A stretch of 64,000 nucleotides of DNA from Pseudomonas sp. RIT-PI-S (GCF_025642975.1 NZ_JANZKJ010000021.1:1-64000); one strand, 5' to 3'. Positions 8,437 to 17,930 are shown, counted from the first letter of the stretch. Notes: generated by a model not told the origin, from the letters alone. A program made the numbers and translations.

Positions 8437-9036
8437 TCACGCCGGCAGCAAATAACCGCGCACCCCGGTAAAGATGATCTGCGCCGCCAGGGCGCAAACG
8501 AACAGTCCCATCAACCGGCTGACGATTTGCAAGCCCTGGTCGCCCAGCAACGCTTCGATTCGGTTAGACATGTACAACACCGCGCCCACGGTGAAAGCCG
8601 CCAGGGCAATGCCTGCGATGGCGAGCAGCTTGTCATCCCAATGCGGCTGGCTCACCCCCATCACCAGCAGGGCGCCGATGGTGCCGGGGCCGACCGTGAG
8701 CGGAATGGTCAGCGGAACGATGGTCACGTCCTGCTGCACGTTGTCGGTCTGTACCGCGGATTTGCCCTGGGCCATGCCCAGCGCCGAGATAAACAGCACG
8801 CTGCCGGCGCCGATGCGGAAGGCATCGGCGGTGATGCCGAAGACCGAAAAAATCACCCGGCCGAACAGGTAGAGCAGCACGCTGGCCACCAACACCCCCA
8901 GCGCCACACGCCAGGCCAGACGTTTGCGCTCCTTGCGCGAGTAGCCGCGCGACAGGCCGATAAAGCAGGACAGCACGAAGAAGGGGCTATAAAGCACGAG
9001 CATCTTCAGGTAGACGCTGAACAACTGATGCAGCAT
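8437..9036 (-). CDS. MarC family integral membrane protein
   Basis: The 199-residue protein has about six hydrophobic segments and the MarC/YhgN signature region VPLTIPLTVGPGTIGALLVMG (about residues 106-126). MarC proteins are inner-membrane proteins of uncertain function. Despite the name they are not established antibiotic-resistance determinants. The gene converges on cobJ, with only 36 bases between them holding a small TGGGCG/CGCCCA hairpin (8412-8426). It reads in the same direction as retS, 67 bases downstream of the retS stop. Confidence 0.88.
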   Translation of the reverse strand: MLHQLFSVYLKMLVLYSPFFVLSCFIGLSRGYSRKERKRLAWRVALGVLVASVLLYLFGRVIFSVFGITADAFRIGAGSVLFISALGMAQGKSAVQTDNVQQDVTIVPLTIPLTVGPGTIGALLVMGVSQPHWDDKLLAIAGIALAAFTVGAVLYMSNRIEALLGDQGLQIVSRLMGLFVCALAAQIIFTGVRGYLLPA

Positions 9037-9103
9037 GAAAAGACCTCGGAAGAGACACCTGTGAGTGCGGCGACGCCGGAAAGACTATAGGGGTGCGCGG
9101 GGT

Positions 9104-11908
9104 TCAACTTGGCTCCACTTCATTGCGGCTGCTGTCACGGCGGGCTACCCAATGCTCGATCAGCTCGCGGAGCTGGGACATCTCCACGGGTTTGGCCATG
9201 TGGCCGTCCATGCCGGCCAGCCGCGCGCGCTCCTTGTGCTCACTCAAGATGTGCGCGGTCAGCGCCACCACTGGCGTGCGGTCGCGGCGGGCGCCGAGCT
9301 CCCACGCGCGCAACTGCTGGGTGGCGCTGAAGCCGTCGAGTATGGGCATTTCGCAGTCCATCAGCACCAGGTCGTAGCGGCGCGCCTTCATCGCTTGCAG
9401 GGCCTCCTGGCCATTGCTGGCGGTGTCTGGCTGGAGGTTGAGCTTGCCCAACATGCCGCGGATCACCTTGGTGGAAATGCTGTTGTCTTCAGCCACGAGG
9501 ATCTTGAAGTCGGCGGGTACGCTCGGCCCATCGCCCGGCGCGGCGCCAGGGCGCAGTGGCGAGCTGGCTTCGGCCTGGGCCCGGTGCGCCAATTCGTCGG
9601 CCAGTGTAGTGCGCAGGGTATAGCCGGCCACGGGTTTGGCGAGAATGCGTTTGACGCCGGCATTGCGCGCGATCACCTTGCTCGGCGCGTTGCTGATGCC
9701 AGTAAGCATGATGAGCAGAATATCGTGGTTCAGGCTGGGATCTTCCTTGATCTTGGCCGCAAGCTGCATGCCGGTCATGCCTGGCATGTTCTGGTCCAGC
9801 AGCACCACGTCGAAGTAATCACGCAAGTGCGCCTTGGTGCGCAGCAAGGCAAGTGCTTCCTTGCCCGAGGATGCCGCGCTCACATTCAGGCCCCAGGCGC
9901 TGCATTGCTGCACCAGCACCTTGCGGCAGGTGTCGTTGTCATCCACCACCAGCACCCGCGCATCCTTAAGGCTGCCGTCCAGGTCTGGAAGCGTTTGTTC
10001 GATGCGCTGGGGATCGAGCGGCAGGGTAAGCCAGAAGGTGCTGCCTTCGTGCGCGCCGCTCTTGATGCCGAACTCGCCGTTCATCAGGCCGATCAGTTGC
10101 CGCGCGATGAGCAGGCCGAGGTGGCTGCTGCCCGGCTTGTTGGTGGTGAGCAGGTCCTGGCTGCGCAGCTCGGTACGTAGCAGGGCCTCTCGTTCTTCGG
10201 CCGGCAACGCTTCGCCGCTGTCCTGGACGGCAATACGCAGGCGCGGCGGCCCGCTGCGTTGGTCCAGTGCGGCGGCCACCAGTACCTCGCCGCCGTTGGT
10301 TTTCTTCAAGGCGTTGTCCAGCATCGCCAGCAGGGCCTGGCGCAAGCGCATTGGGTCTCCGCTGATCACTCGTGGCACTTGGGGCTGGGTAAAGCTGATC
10401 AGTTCGACGTTCTGCTGTTCTGCGCGGGCGCGGTAGATGCTCAGGCATTCTTCCATCAGCGCGTTGAGGTCGAACTGCACGTCGTCGAGCTCGATCTGCC
10501 CGGATTCGATCTTGGAGATATCGAGAATCTCGTTGATCAAGGTAAGCAACTCGTTGCCTGCGCTATGGATGGTCTGCACGTAGTCACGCTGTTTGACCGA
10601 CAGCGGGGTGCCGAGCAACAACTCGGTCATGCCTAGCACCCCGTTCATGGGCGTGCGGATTTCATGACTGAGCTTGGCCAGGAACTCGGCCTTGGCGTTA
10701 GTTTCAGCGGTGGTGGCCGCCAGCTCTCGGCTGGCGCTGTAGCGATCCTCACTCATGCGCCGCAGCCGGGTGGTCAGGGCCAGGTTGAGCAGGGCGCCGC
10801 CGCCCACCGCGCAGGCGAGCATGCCGAAGATCAGCCATTGCACCGGCGTCCGGGTCAGCCCCAGCAGCGCCGGCAGCACCACCAGAAAGCCCAGGCTGCA
10901 CAGCGCCATGGCGATGGTGAATAGCCGCGCCGGCGCATAGCCTGTGTACCAGTGGCGCGCCGAGACCACCAGCATGCACAGGCAGGTCAGCGCGACCGCT
11001 GCGTAGGTGGTGAAGTTGAGCGGGAGGGTATCGAGCAGCAGCAACAACACGCTGCACAGGGCGATCAACGCGATGAGCGCGACGATCATCCGCTGTAGCC
11101 GGGGCGCCGGGCGAGCAGCGAAGAAACGCAGGGTATACATCAGCGCGCATACCGCGCCGACCAGCATGGTGAAGTAGGCAGCCGGAGTGCGAGCGGGGCT
11201 CCAGGGGTTCATCCAGGGGTTGCCCAGGTTCACCAGGATCATCGCGCTGGCCAGCACCATGGCCTGGCAACCGGCGAGCCAGAGGCTGCTGGCGGAGCGG
11301 TTGAGGGCGTAGCGGGCCAGGTTGTGCAGGATCAGCATCACCATGCAGCCCAGCAGCAGGCCGAACAACAGCGTTTGGCTTTGGTTCGCCGCGACCTGGA
11401 TCGCCGGCTCCAGGCTGATGCCCGGGCGAATCTGATGCTCGCTGACCAACCGAAGGTAAACGTCTACCGGTGCCTGGCTGATCGGAACCGGCAACAGCAG
11501 GTCACCGCTGCGCGGCAGGGGCGAGTCGGCGGCGCTGTCGTAGCCGCTGCGGAGGTGCTGGAGCTGTTGGTCGTCGGCGAAGGCGTAGAGGTCGAAGCGG
11601 GACAGGTCTGGGGCGAACAGGCGGATGACCTGCTCGTGCGCCGAGGGCATGAGCCGATAGTGCAACCAGAGAGCGCTCTGTGGAGGGGCAGCATCGAGCT
11701 GCCGCAGGTCGACCGGGGCGAACTGGCTCTGATAACGCTCGGAGCGGACGTCGCTAAGCTGTAACCCCGCTTGGTCGTCGACCAGCACGGACCAGCCGCT
11801 GCCTGGTTCGGCGTATGCCGGGGTCAGGCAGGCCAGTAACAGCCAAACGATGAGAAGCAAGGCAGTCCTGAGCCGGTGCACTGGGAAGTCCCTGTCCTGG
11901 ATAAGCAT
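9104..11908 (-). CDS. retS: RetS-type hybrid sensor histidine kinase
   Basis: The 934-residue protein has a signal peptide (VHRLRTALLLIVWLLLA), a periplasmic DISM-type sensing domain (about 35-175), seven transmembrane helices (about 185-375) and a HisKA domain with FLAKLSHEIRTPMNG (His415). A HATPase domain and two receiver domains follow, with phospho-acceptor positions Asp705 (VVLLDQNMPG) and Asp851 (LVLMDCEMP). Domain order, length and position beside purD match P. aeruginosa RetS, which restrains the GacS/GacA-Rsm switch between acute and biofilm lifestyles by contacting GacS. The ortholog assignment rests on architecture plus remembered synteny. A GTG nine codons in (11881) could be the true start, as it directly precedes the signal peptide. 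Confidence 0.87.
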   Translation of the reverse strand: MLIQDRDFPVHRLRTALLLIVWLLLACLTPAYAEPGSGWSVLVDDQAGLQLSDVRSERYQSQFAPVDLRQLDAAPPQSALWLHYRLMPSAHEQVIRLFAPDLSRFDLYAFADDQQLQHLRSGYDSAADSPLPRSGDLLLPVPISQAPVDVYLRLVSEHQIRPGISLEPAIQVAANQSQTLLFGLLLGCMVMLILHNLARYALNRSASSLWLAGCQAMVLASAMILVNLGNPWMNPWSPARTPAAYFTMLVGAVCALMYTLRFFAARPAPRLQRMIVALIALIALCSVLLLLLDTLPLNFTTYAAVALTCLCMLVVSARHWYTGYAPARLFTIAMALCSLGFLVVLPALLGLTRTPVQWLIFGMLACAVGGGALLNLALTTRLRRMSEDRYSASRELAATTAETNAKAEFLAKLSHEIRTPMNGVLGMTELLLGTPLSVKQRDYVQTIHSAGNELLTLINEILDISKIESGQIELDDVQFDLNALMEECLSIYRARAEQQNVELISFTQPQVPRVISGDPMRLRQALLAMLDNALKKTNGGEVLVAAALDQRSGPPRLRIAVQDSGEALPAEEREALLRTELRSQDLLTTNKPGSSHLGLLIARQLIGLMNGEFGIKSGAHEGSTFWLTLPLDPQRIEQTLPDLDGSLKDARVLVVDDNDTCRKVLVQQCSAWGLNVSAASSGKEALALLRTKAHLRDYFDVVLLDQNMPGMTGMQLAAKIKEDPSLNHDILLIMLTGISNAPSKVIARNAGVKRILAKPVAGYTLRTTLADELAHRAQAEASSPLRPGAAPGDGPSVPADFKILVAEDNSISTKVIRGMLGKLNLQPDTASNGQEALQAMKARRYDLVLMDCEMPILDGFSATQQLRAWELGARRDRTPVVALTAHILSEHKERARLAGMDGHMAKPVEMSQLRELIEHWVARRDSSRNEVEPS

Positions 11909-11962
11909 GCGTTGAGTATAACCGTGCCTGAGCCAGACAGGTTGACGGCCCGCCCGAATGCC

Positions 11963-12000
11963 GAAAAAACACCCCGGGGCTTTCGCGCCGGGGTGGTTTA
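11963..12000 (-). terminator. Rho-independent terminator downstream of purD
   Basis: Reading leftward there is a strong stem of ACCACCCCGG pairing with CCGGGGTGTT-type sequence around a GCGCGAAAGC-like loop, followed by a run of six T. It lies 17 bases after the purD stop and separates purD from retS. Confidence 0.9.
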
Positions 12001-12016
12001 AGGGGCTATTGGGCGA

Positions 12017-13306
12017 TCAGCCCTCACCGCGCTCACGCGCGATGGCGCGGTAGCCGATGTCCTTGCGGTAGAAGCAACCTTTCCAGTCGATACGCGCGGC
12101 CAGCTCATAAGCCTGTTTCTGCGCGGCGCCCACGGTATCGCCCAAGGCCGTTGCACACAGCACGCGGCCACCGGCGGTGGCCACTTGGCCGTTCACCAGT
12201 GATGTGCCGGCGTGGAAAACTTTGCCAGGCAAGGCGGCTGCAGCGTCCAGGCCACTGATCAGATCGCCCTTGGCGTAAGCGTCCGGATAACCCCCGGCAG
12301 CCAACACCACGCCCAGGCTCGGGCGTGGGTCCCACTGTGCTTCGATCTTGTTCAGCGCCTTGGCCAGCGCGGCTTCCACCAGCAGCACCAGACTCGACTG
12401 CAGGCGCAGCATCACCGGTTGGGTTTCTGGGTCACCAAAGCGGCAATTGAACTCGATCACCTTGGGGTTGCCCGCGGCGTCGATCATCAAACCGGCGTAC
12501 AAGAAGCCCGTGTACGTGTTGCCTTCTTCGGCCATGCCGCGCACGGTGGGCCAGATCACCTGGTCCATGACCCGCTGGTGCACCTCATCGGTCACCACGG
12601 GGGCTGGCGAGTAAGCGCCCATGCCGCCGGTGTTGGGGCCGGTGTCGGCGTCACCCACGCGCTTATGGTCCTGGCTGGTAGCCATCGGCAGCACGTTGTG
12701 GCCGTCCACCATTACGATAAAGCTGGCTTCCTCGCCGTCGAGAAACTCTTCGATCACCACCCGCGAACCGGCATCGCCAAACGCATTGCCGGCGAGCATG
12801 TCGCGCACCGCGGCTTCTGCTTCCTCGAGCGTCATCGCCACGATCACGCCCTTGCCCGCTGCCAGGCCATCGGCCTTGATCACGATAGGCGCGCCCTGCT
12901 GGCGCAGATACGCCAGGGCGGGTTCGATCTCGGTGAAGTTCTGGTAGGCGGCGGTGGGGATGTTGTGGCGGGCGAGGAAGTCCTTGGTGAAAGCCTTGGA
13001 ACCCTCCAGCTGAGCGGCGCCGGCGGTGGGACCGAAGCAGTCCAGGCCGCGCTCACGGAACAGGTTGACCACACCCGCGACGAGCGGCGCTTCAGGGCCC
13101 ACGATGGTCAGCTGTACGTTTTGCTCGGCAAAATCTGCCAATTGTTCAAGCGCCAGCACATCGATCTCAACGTTTTCGCACTTTGCTTCAGTGGCAGTCC
13201 CGGCATTCCCCGGTGCGACGAATACCTTCTCGACACGCGGATCCTGCGCCACTTTCCAGGCCAGGGCATGCTCACGCCCGCCGCTGCCGATAATCAAAAC
13301 CTTCAT
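12017..13306 (-). CDS. purD: Phosphoribosylamine-glycine ligase (GAR synthetase)
   Basis: The 429-residue product starts MKVLIIGSGGREHALAWK and carries the ATP-grasp features of PurD: IVGPEAPLVAGVVN (about 68-81), KADGLAAGKGV (about 144-154), TGGMGAYSPAPV and RFGDPETQPVM. It joins glycine to 5-phosphoribosylamine in the second step of purine synthesis. It lies downstream of purH on the same strand, 185 bases away across a repeat element, so co-transcription with purH is possible but interrupted. A strong terminator follows. Confidence 0.97.
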   Translation of the reverse strand: MKVLIIGSGGREHALAWKVAQDPRVEKVFVAPGNAGTATEAKCENVEIDVLALEQLADFAEQNVQLTIVGPEAPLVAGVVNLFRERGLDCFGPTAGAAQLEGSKAFTKDFLARHNIPTAAYQNFTEIEPALAYLRQQGAPIVIKADGLAAGKGVIVAMTLEEAEAAVRDMLAGNAFGDAGSRVVIEEFLDGEEASFIVMVDGHNVLPMATSQDHKRVGDADTGPNTGGMGAYSPAPVVTDEVHQRVMDQVIWPTVRGMAEEGNTYTGFLYAGLMIDAAGNPKVIEFNCRFGDPETQPVMLRLQSSLVLLVEAALAKALNKIEAQWDPRPSLGVVLAAGGYPDAYAKGDLISGLDAAAALPGKVFHAGTSLVNGQVATAGGRVLCATALGDTVGAAQKQAYELAARIDWKGCFYRKDIGYRAIARERGEG

Positions 13307-13344
13307 GTCAGAACCTCGAATTCGAAAGCCGATGCTAGTACGGT

Positions 13345-13450
13345 TCGCGGGCTTTGCTCGCTCCTACAGGCGACCCTGTGGAGGGGGCGATGCCGTGGAT
13401 CGATGCAAAGCTATGCAAATACCCTGTAGGAGCGAGCGTCAGCTCGCGAA
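13345..13450. repeat. Pair of inverted Pseudomonas REP-type elements
   Basis: Between purH and purD the sequence TTCGCGGGCTTTGCTCGCTC+CTACAG (13345-13370) faces CTGTAGGAGCGAGCGTCAGC+TCGCGAA (13424-13450). Each unit can fold on itself (GCGGGC/GCTCGC arms), and together they form a head-to-head pair separated by about 50 bases. The CTGTAGGAGCGAGC core is the common intergenic REP of P. putida-like genomes. Such pairs are mobilised by RAYT transposases encoded elsewhere and may modulate downstream mRNA levels, here purD relative to purH. Confidence 0.85.
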
Positions 13451-13491
13451 TCAGGCTGGCCCGTTCACAGGCTGCGCCGCTCCCCAGTCAA

Positions 13492-15099
13492 TCAGTGCCG
13501 GAAATGACGCATACCGGTGAACACCATCGCAATGTCCGCTTCGTCGGCCGCAGCGATCACTTCGGCATCGCGCATCGAGCCGCCCGGCTGGATCACCGCG
13601 CGGATGCCGACCTTGGCGGCGTTGTCGATGCCGTCGCGGAAGGGGAAGAACGCATCGGAAGCCATCACGGCGCCGGCTACCGGCAACCCTGCATGTTCAG
13701 CCTTGATCGCGGCAATTCGCGCGGAGTTGACCCGGCTCATCTGGCCGGCGCCTACGCCAATGGTCTGGCGGTTGCGGGCGTAGACGATGGCGTTGGACTT
13801 GACGAACTTGGCGACCTTCCAGGCGAAGATCAGGTCGTGCACTTCCTGTTCGGTTGGGGCGCGGCGGGTGACGATCTTCAGGTCGTCGGCGCCGATCATG
13901 CCGATGTCGCGGCTTTGTACCAGCAAGCCACCGTTCACCCGCTTGAAGTCCCAGGCAGCGGCGCGCTCGGTCGGCCATTCGCCGCAGGCCAGCAGGCGCA
14001 CATTGGCCTTGGCCGCCACGACAGCGCGGGCCTCCTGGCTCACGCTAGGGGCGATGATGACTTCAACGAACTGGCGCTCGACGATGGCCTGGGCAGTAGC
14101 GGCGTCCAACTCGCGGTTGAAGGCGATGATGCCGCCAAAGGCGGATTCGCTGTCGGTAGCGTAGGCCAGTTCGTAGGCCTGGCGAATGCCGCCCTCGGCG
14201 TCAGGGCACACCGCCACACCGCAGGGGTTGGCGTGCTTGACGATGACGCAGGCCGGCTTGACGAAGCTCTTCACGCATTCAAGCGCGGCGTCGGTGTCGG
14301 CCACGTTGTTATACGACAGCTCCTTGCCCTGCAACTGAACGGCGGTGGCGATGCCAGCCTCGGCGGGCTTCGCCTCGACGTAGAAGGCCGCGCTCTGGTG
14401 CGGGTTTTCGCCATAGCGCATGCCCTGCGCCTTGATGAACTGACTGTTGAAGGTCCGCGGGAAAGGGTCGCGGCCTTCAGTGGAAAGCGTTTCGGCCTGC
14501 TGGTCGATGCTGCCCAGGTAGTTGGCGATCATGCCGTCATAGGCTGCGGTATGCTCGAAGGCCTTGAGCATCAGGTCGAAGCGCTGGGCGTAGGTCAGGC
14601 CACCGGCTTTCAGGCCCTCGATCACCGCCGCATAGTCGCTGGCATTGACCACGATGGCGACGTCCTTGTGGTTCTTGGCAGCGGAACGGACCATGGTCGG
14701 CCCGCCGATGTCGATGTTCTCGATCGCCGTGGGCAGGTCGCAACCAGGCTTGGCCACGGTCGCTTCGAAGGGGTAGAGGTTGACCGCCACCAGGTCGATC
14801 GGGCGGATGGCGTGTTCAGCCATCACAGCGTCGTCCATGCCGCGCCGTCCCAGGATCCCGCCGTGGATCTTCGGGTGCAGGGTTTTCACCCGGCCGTCCA
14901 TCATTTCCGGGAAGCCGGTGTAGTCCGCTACCTCGATAGCGGCCACGCCGTTGTCGCGCAGCAGCTTGAAGGTGCCGCCGGTGGAGAGGATCTCCACCCC
15001 GAGGGCCTCCAGCTCACGGGCGAACTCCAGGATGCCGGTCTTGTCGGACACGCTGATCAGGGCGCGGCGGATCGGCAGGCGGGTGGTCTGGTCGGTCAT
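13492..15099 (-). CDS. purH: Bifunctional AICAR transformylase / IMP cyclohydrolase
   Basis: This 535-residue enzyme catalyses the last two steps to IMP. The N-terminal cyclohydrolase domain (about 1-200) begins RRALISVSDKTGILEFARELEALG, with STGGTFKLL and MDGRVKTLHPKIHGGIL. The transformylase domain contains KYGENPHQ-type sequence (MRYGENPHQSAAFY) and the late PGGSMRDAEVIAAADE. Start chosen at the ATG of MTDQTTR because a GGAA-type ribosome site precedes it; four codons upstream is a second ATG with less support. It lies downstream of fis on the same strand, separated by the fis terminator. Confidence 0.97.
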   Translation of the reverse strand: MTDQTTRLPIRRALISVSDKTGILEFARELEALGVEILSTGGTFKLLRDNGVAAIEVADYTGFPEMMDGRVKTLHPKIHGGILGRRGMDDAVMAEHAIRPIDLVAVNLYPFEATVAKPGCDLPTAIENIDIGGPTMVRSAAKNHKDVAIVVNASDYAAVIEGLKAGGLTYAQRFDLMLKAFEHTAAYDGMIANYLGSIDQQAETLSTEGRDPFPRTFNSQFIKAQGMRYGENPHQSAAFYVEAKPAEAGIATAVQLQGKELSYNNVADTDAALECVKSFVKPACVIVKHANPCGVAVCPDAEGGIRQAYELAYATDSESAFGGIIAFNRELDAATAQAIVERQFVEVIIAPSVSQEARAVVAAKANVRLLACGEWPTERAAAWDFKRVNGGLLVQSRDIGMIGADDLKIVTRRAPTEQEVHDLIFAWKVAKFVKSNAIVYARNRQTIGVGAGQMSRVNSARIAAIKAEHAGLPVAGAVMASDAFFPFRDGIDNAAKVGIRAVIQPGGSMRDAEVIAAADEADIAMVFTGMRHFRH

Positions 15100-15125
15100 T
15101 TCAGGTTCCATTCAGAGCGGTTAGC

Positions 15126-15156
15126 AAAAAAGGCGAGCTGCATGCAGTCGCCTTTT
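15126..15156 (-). terminator. Rho-independent terminator after fis
   Basis: AAAAGGCGA and TCGCCTTTTT pair across a CTGCATGCAG centre that is itself palindromic, ending in a T run when read leftward. It lies 16 bases beyond the fis stop and ends the dusB-fis transcript before purH. Confidence 0.88.
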
Positions 15157-15171
15157 CGGAATGTCGTGGGC

Positions 15172-15492
15172 TCAGAGCAGGTCGTACTGCTTGAGCTTCT
15201 TGCGCAGGGTTCCCCGGTTCAGGCCAAGCATCTCGCTGGCCTTGGTCTGGTTGCCCTTGACGTAATTCATGACGGTTTCCAGCAGGGGGGCTTCCACTTC
15301 GGACAACACCAGGTTGTAGACGTCGGTGACCGAGGCGCCTTCAAGGTGAGCGAAATAATTGTGCAGCGCCTTTTCGACGCTCCCGCGTAGCGTCTGCCCT
15401 TCTTCGGAGGGCGTATTGAGGTGCTGCTTGAGGTTGACGTTGTCGCTCACGGGCGTTGTTCCACTCACTAAAGTCTCGGTCATCATCGTCAT
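15172..15492 (-). CDS. fis: DNA-binding protein Fis
   Basis: The 106-residue product ends with the conserved Fis helix-turn-helix: MNYVKGNQTKASEMLGLN followed by RGTLRKKLKQYDLL. Fis is a small nucleoid protein that bends DNA and activates rRNA and other promoters. The start MTMMTETL at 15492 overlaps the dusB stop by 4 bases (ATGA), reproducing the dusB-fis operon known in enterobacteria and pseudomonads. The same frame is open far upstream through dusB (to 16179), but that extension is a GC-driven artefact because dusB occupies it in another frame. Confidence 0.95.
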   Translation of the reverse strand: MTMMTETLVSGTTPVSDNVNLKQHLNTPSEEGQTLRGSVEKALHNYFAHLEGASVTDVYNLVLSEVEAPLLETVMNYVKGNQTKASEMLGLNRGTLRKKLKQYDLL

Positions 15493-16502
15493 GCGGCCAC
15501 CCCTTCTCCGTCCTCTGCAACAAGGCTCTCGTAGCGTTCGCGGAAGAATTCGCGAACGTTGGCGCACTGCGCTGCCGTCTCGTCCAAACAATTGAAGCTG
15601 GCGCGGAATTCCCTGGCGCCGGGCAGCGTCGCCAGATACCAGCCAACATGCTTGCGGGCGATGCGAACACCCATCACATCGCCGTAGAACGCGTGCAGCG
15701 CGGCCAGGTGGTCCAGCAGAATTCGTTCCACTTCTTCCAACTGCGGTGCCGGCAAGTGCTCGCCGGTGCGCAGGTAATGCTCGACCTCGCGGAAAATCCA
15801 AGGCCGCCCTTGAGCGGCCCGGCCAATCAGCAGGCCGTCGGCGCCGGTATGGCGCAGCACCTCGGCCGCCTTGGTTGGCGAGGTGATATCGCCGTTGGCG
15901 AACACCGGAATGGACACCGCCTGCTTGATAGCAGCGATGGTGTCGTACTCGGCGTCGCCCTTGTACAGGTCGGCGCGGGTGCGCCCATGCACCGCCAGGG
16001 CGCTGATGCCCGACTGCTCGGCAATCCTTGCCACTGTAAGGCCATTGCGGTTGTCGCGGTCCCAGCCTGTTCGAATCTTCAGGGTAACCGGCACCTCGAC
16101 TGCCGCGACCACGGCCTCGAGAATCTCCGCCACCAGGGCTTCGTCGCGCAGCAGGGCGGACCCGGCCGCTTTGTTGCACACCTTTTTCGCCGGGCAGCCC
16201 ATGTTGATGTCGATGATCTGCGCGCCCGCCTCGACGTTGGCCCGGGCCGCCGCCGCTAGCATCTGCGCATCGCCACCGGCGATCTGCACGGAACGCGGCT
16301 CCGGATCACCGGCATGGACCATCCGCAAGCGCGACTTGCGGCTGTTCCACAAGGACATGTCCGCGGTGACCATCTCGGATACCACGAGCCCGGCACCCAG
16401 GCGCCGGCAAAGCTGGCGAAATGGCTGGTCGGTGACACCCGCCATTGGGGCGAGGATCAGGCCATTGCTGAGTGTGTAGGGGCCGATGCGTACCGCCGAC
16501 AT
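15489..16502 (-). CDS. dusB: tRNA-dihydrouridine synthase B
   Basis: The 337-residue flavoenzyme opens VRIGPYTLSNGLILAPMAGVTDQPFR. It contains the catalytic-loop signature IDINMGCPAKKVCNKAAGSA (about residues 98-117), with the cysteine that protonates the uracil ring. A TIM-barrel NADPH/FMN pattern follows, including VHGRTRADLYKG and VFANGDITSP. It reduces uridines in the tRNA D-loop. It is the first gene of the dusB-fis operon. Confidence 0.96.
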   Translation of the reverse strand: MSAVRIGPYTLSNGLILAPMAGVTDQPFRQLCRRLGAGLVVSEMVTADMSLWNSRKSRLRMVHAGDPEPRSVQIAGGDAQMLAAAARANVEAGAQIIDINMGCPAKKVCNKAAGSALLRDEALVAEILEAVVAAVEVPVTLKIRTGWDRDNRNGLTVARIAEQSGISALAVHGRTRADLYKGDAEYDTIAAIKQAVSIPVFANGDITSPTKAAEVLRHTGADGLLIGRAAQGRPWIFREVEHYLRTGEHLPAPQLEEVERILLDHLAALHAFYGDVMGVRIARKHVGWYLATLPGAREFRASFNCLDETAAQCANVREFFRERYESLVAEDGEGVAA

Positions 16503-16564
16503 AGGTGTGCTACCCGTGGTGAGGCCGGATTCGTACGAAGCCTGGAGTTCGAAAAAGGGATCGC

Positions 16565-16593
16565 ATGATACCCGCTCTCGATGACCGGATAAA
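16565..16593 (-). promoter_or_regulatory. Candidate sigma-70 promoter for dusB-fis
   Basis: Read leftward, TTTATC (16593-16588), 17 bases, TATCAT (16570-16565), followed by the dusB start about 60 bases on. The -10 is good and the -35 poor, which would suit a promoter with activator or growth-rate control, as known for fis operons; that control is not visible here. Confidence 0.4.
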
Positions 16594-16655
16594 GGTCAAA
16601 CTGGATAAAATCTGAACAGTGACAGGCTTGTACCGAAGCGATCGGATAACCGGCT

Positions 16656-17873
16656 TCACTCCGGCGAATGGAAGGACAAACTGTAGTTCACCGCGCGCTT
16701 GCCGGGGTCGAGAATATCCAGCGCGATGTGGATAGGGACCTGCGGTGGCATTTCGCTTTGCCCGGCGAGATCCCCGCTCAGGTACTCCGACGGCTTGAAG
16801 CGACGGCTGGCGATCAGTTTATTGTTGAGGTCGGCGAAGCGCAGCTCGAGCAAGGGGAAGGGCTGGCTGAACGAGGCGCGGTTATAGATGATCGCGTCCA
16901 CCACCAGGGCGCCAGCGAATGTCGGGTGGCTGCGCACCACCAGGTTGCTGCTGCGAATGAGCTGGATATCCACTCGCGAGGGCACGCTGCACCCCAGGCT
17001 GGGGCATAGGCTGACAAACCATGGCCGGTAGCTGTCCTGGCGTGCCAGTTCATCGAAGTGGAACACCACGTACTGCGCCAGCAACGCCAATGCGGCGAGC
17101 AAGGTGAGCCCAGCCCATAGTAGGCGCTTGCCCGACGAGGCTTGCGGCTTTTGCCATTGCAGCTGGAGAGGATCGTCCTGCAGGTCCAGCAAGTGATCTT
17201 CGCGCAGCTCGGGTTCGCTGCGGCGAGTGCGGGCCGGCGCCGGGTCGGGCTCGTCATCGTCTTCAGCATGCTCGAGCGAAGCGTCATCTTCGCGCTCGGC
17301 GCTGAGCAGTTCCGGCGGCGCGGCAGGCGCGCGCTGAACCTTCAGCGGCTGGTGCAGATCTGCCAAGGGGTCTTCCTCGGCCAACGCTTCGCCTTCGGCC
17401 GCGCCCAAACGCGGCTCCTGGCGTGCATCCGCAGGCGCCTCGGGGGCTGCCGCATCCTCTGCATGTTGGTGATTGCCGAACAATTCGTCGAGCCAGTCTT
17501 CGGCTTGGTCGCGCTGGGCGCTCAAGATCGAGGGTGGCTCGCCACTGGTACGCGCCCCCCCTGGCCGGCGCTCGAGGCGGGCCAGTTCCTGATCGAGGTC
17601 CAGATGCTCCAGATGCTCGCCATGGGCAGGCCATTCGGGCGTGCTCGGCGGTTGCACAGCGACAGCCGTCGGGGCGACGGGTGCTTCATCACCAGGCTGA
17701 GCACTCACCGCAGTGCTTCGGCCGGCGCTTTGTTCGAGCAACTGGCGGGCGGCATTGAATACCTGCTTACAGGCGCCGCAGCGCACCGCGCCCCGGGCCA
17801 CGCTCAGTTGGTTGTGGCTCACCTTGAAGCTGGTGCGACAGTGGGGGCACTGGGTAACGAAGCTTTCGGTCAT
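16656..17873 (-). CDS. Zinc-ribbon, DUF3426 membrane protein
   Basis: The 405-residue protein has three parts. An N-terminal MJ0042-type zinc ribbon has two CxxC pairs (TQCPHCRTSF at 8-17 and VRCGACKQVF at 31-40). A long acidic, Ala/Glu/Pro-rich linker (about 45-240) is probably disordered. One transmembrane helix (about 250-270, LLWAGLTLLAALALLAQYVVFHF) precedes a DUF3426 domain with a CPSLGCSVP motif. The C-terminal part would lie outside the inner membrane. Members sit next to prmA in many proteobacteria, as here; their function is not established. Confidence 0.85.
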   Translation of the reverse strand: MTESFVTQCPHCRTSFKVSHNQLSVARGAVRCGACKQVFNAARQLLEQSAGRSTAVSAQPGDEAPVAPTAVAVQPPSTPEWPAHGEHLEHLDLDQELARLERRPGGARTSGEPPSILSAQRDQAEDWLDELFGNHQHAEDAAAPEAPADARQEPRLGAAEGEALAEEDPLADLHQPLKVQRAPAAPPELLSAEREDDASLEHAEDDDEPDPAPARTRRSEPELREDHLLDLQDDPLQLQWQKPQASSGKRLLWAGLTLLAALALLAQYVVFHFDELARQDSYRPWFVSLCPSLGCSVPSRVDIQLIRSSNLVVRSHPTFAGALVVDAIIYNRASFSQPFPLLELRFADLNNKLIASRRFKPSEYLSGDLAGQSEMPPQVPIHIALDILDPGKRAVNYSLSFHSPE

Positions 17874-17930
17874 GCGGGGGTCCGGTGTATTTCGTACCTA
17901 AAAGGTTGCCACGTTCGGGAGTAGGGCGGG

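Noticed and set aside
13354..15390. 678-codon open frame opposite purH
   Set aside because: It overlaps purH throughout, crosses the REP pair and the fis terminator, and shows no domain.
15172..16179. In-frame N-terminal extension of fis (335 codons)
   Set aside because: The extension lies inside dusB in another frame and has arginine-rich shadow composition; Fis is complete from 15492.
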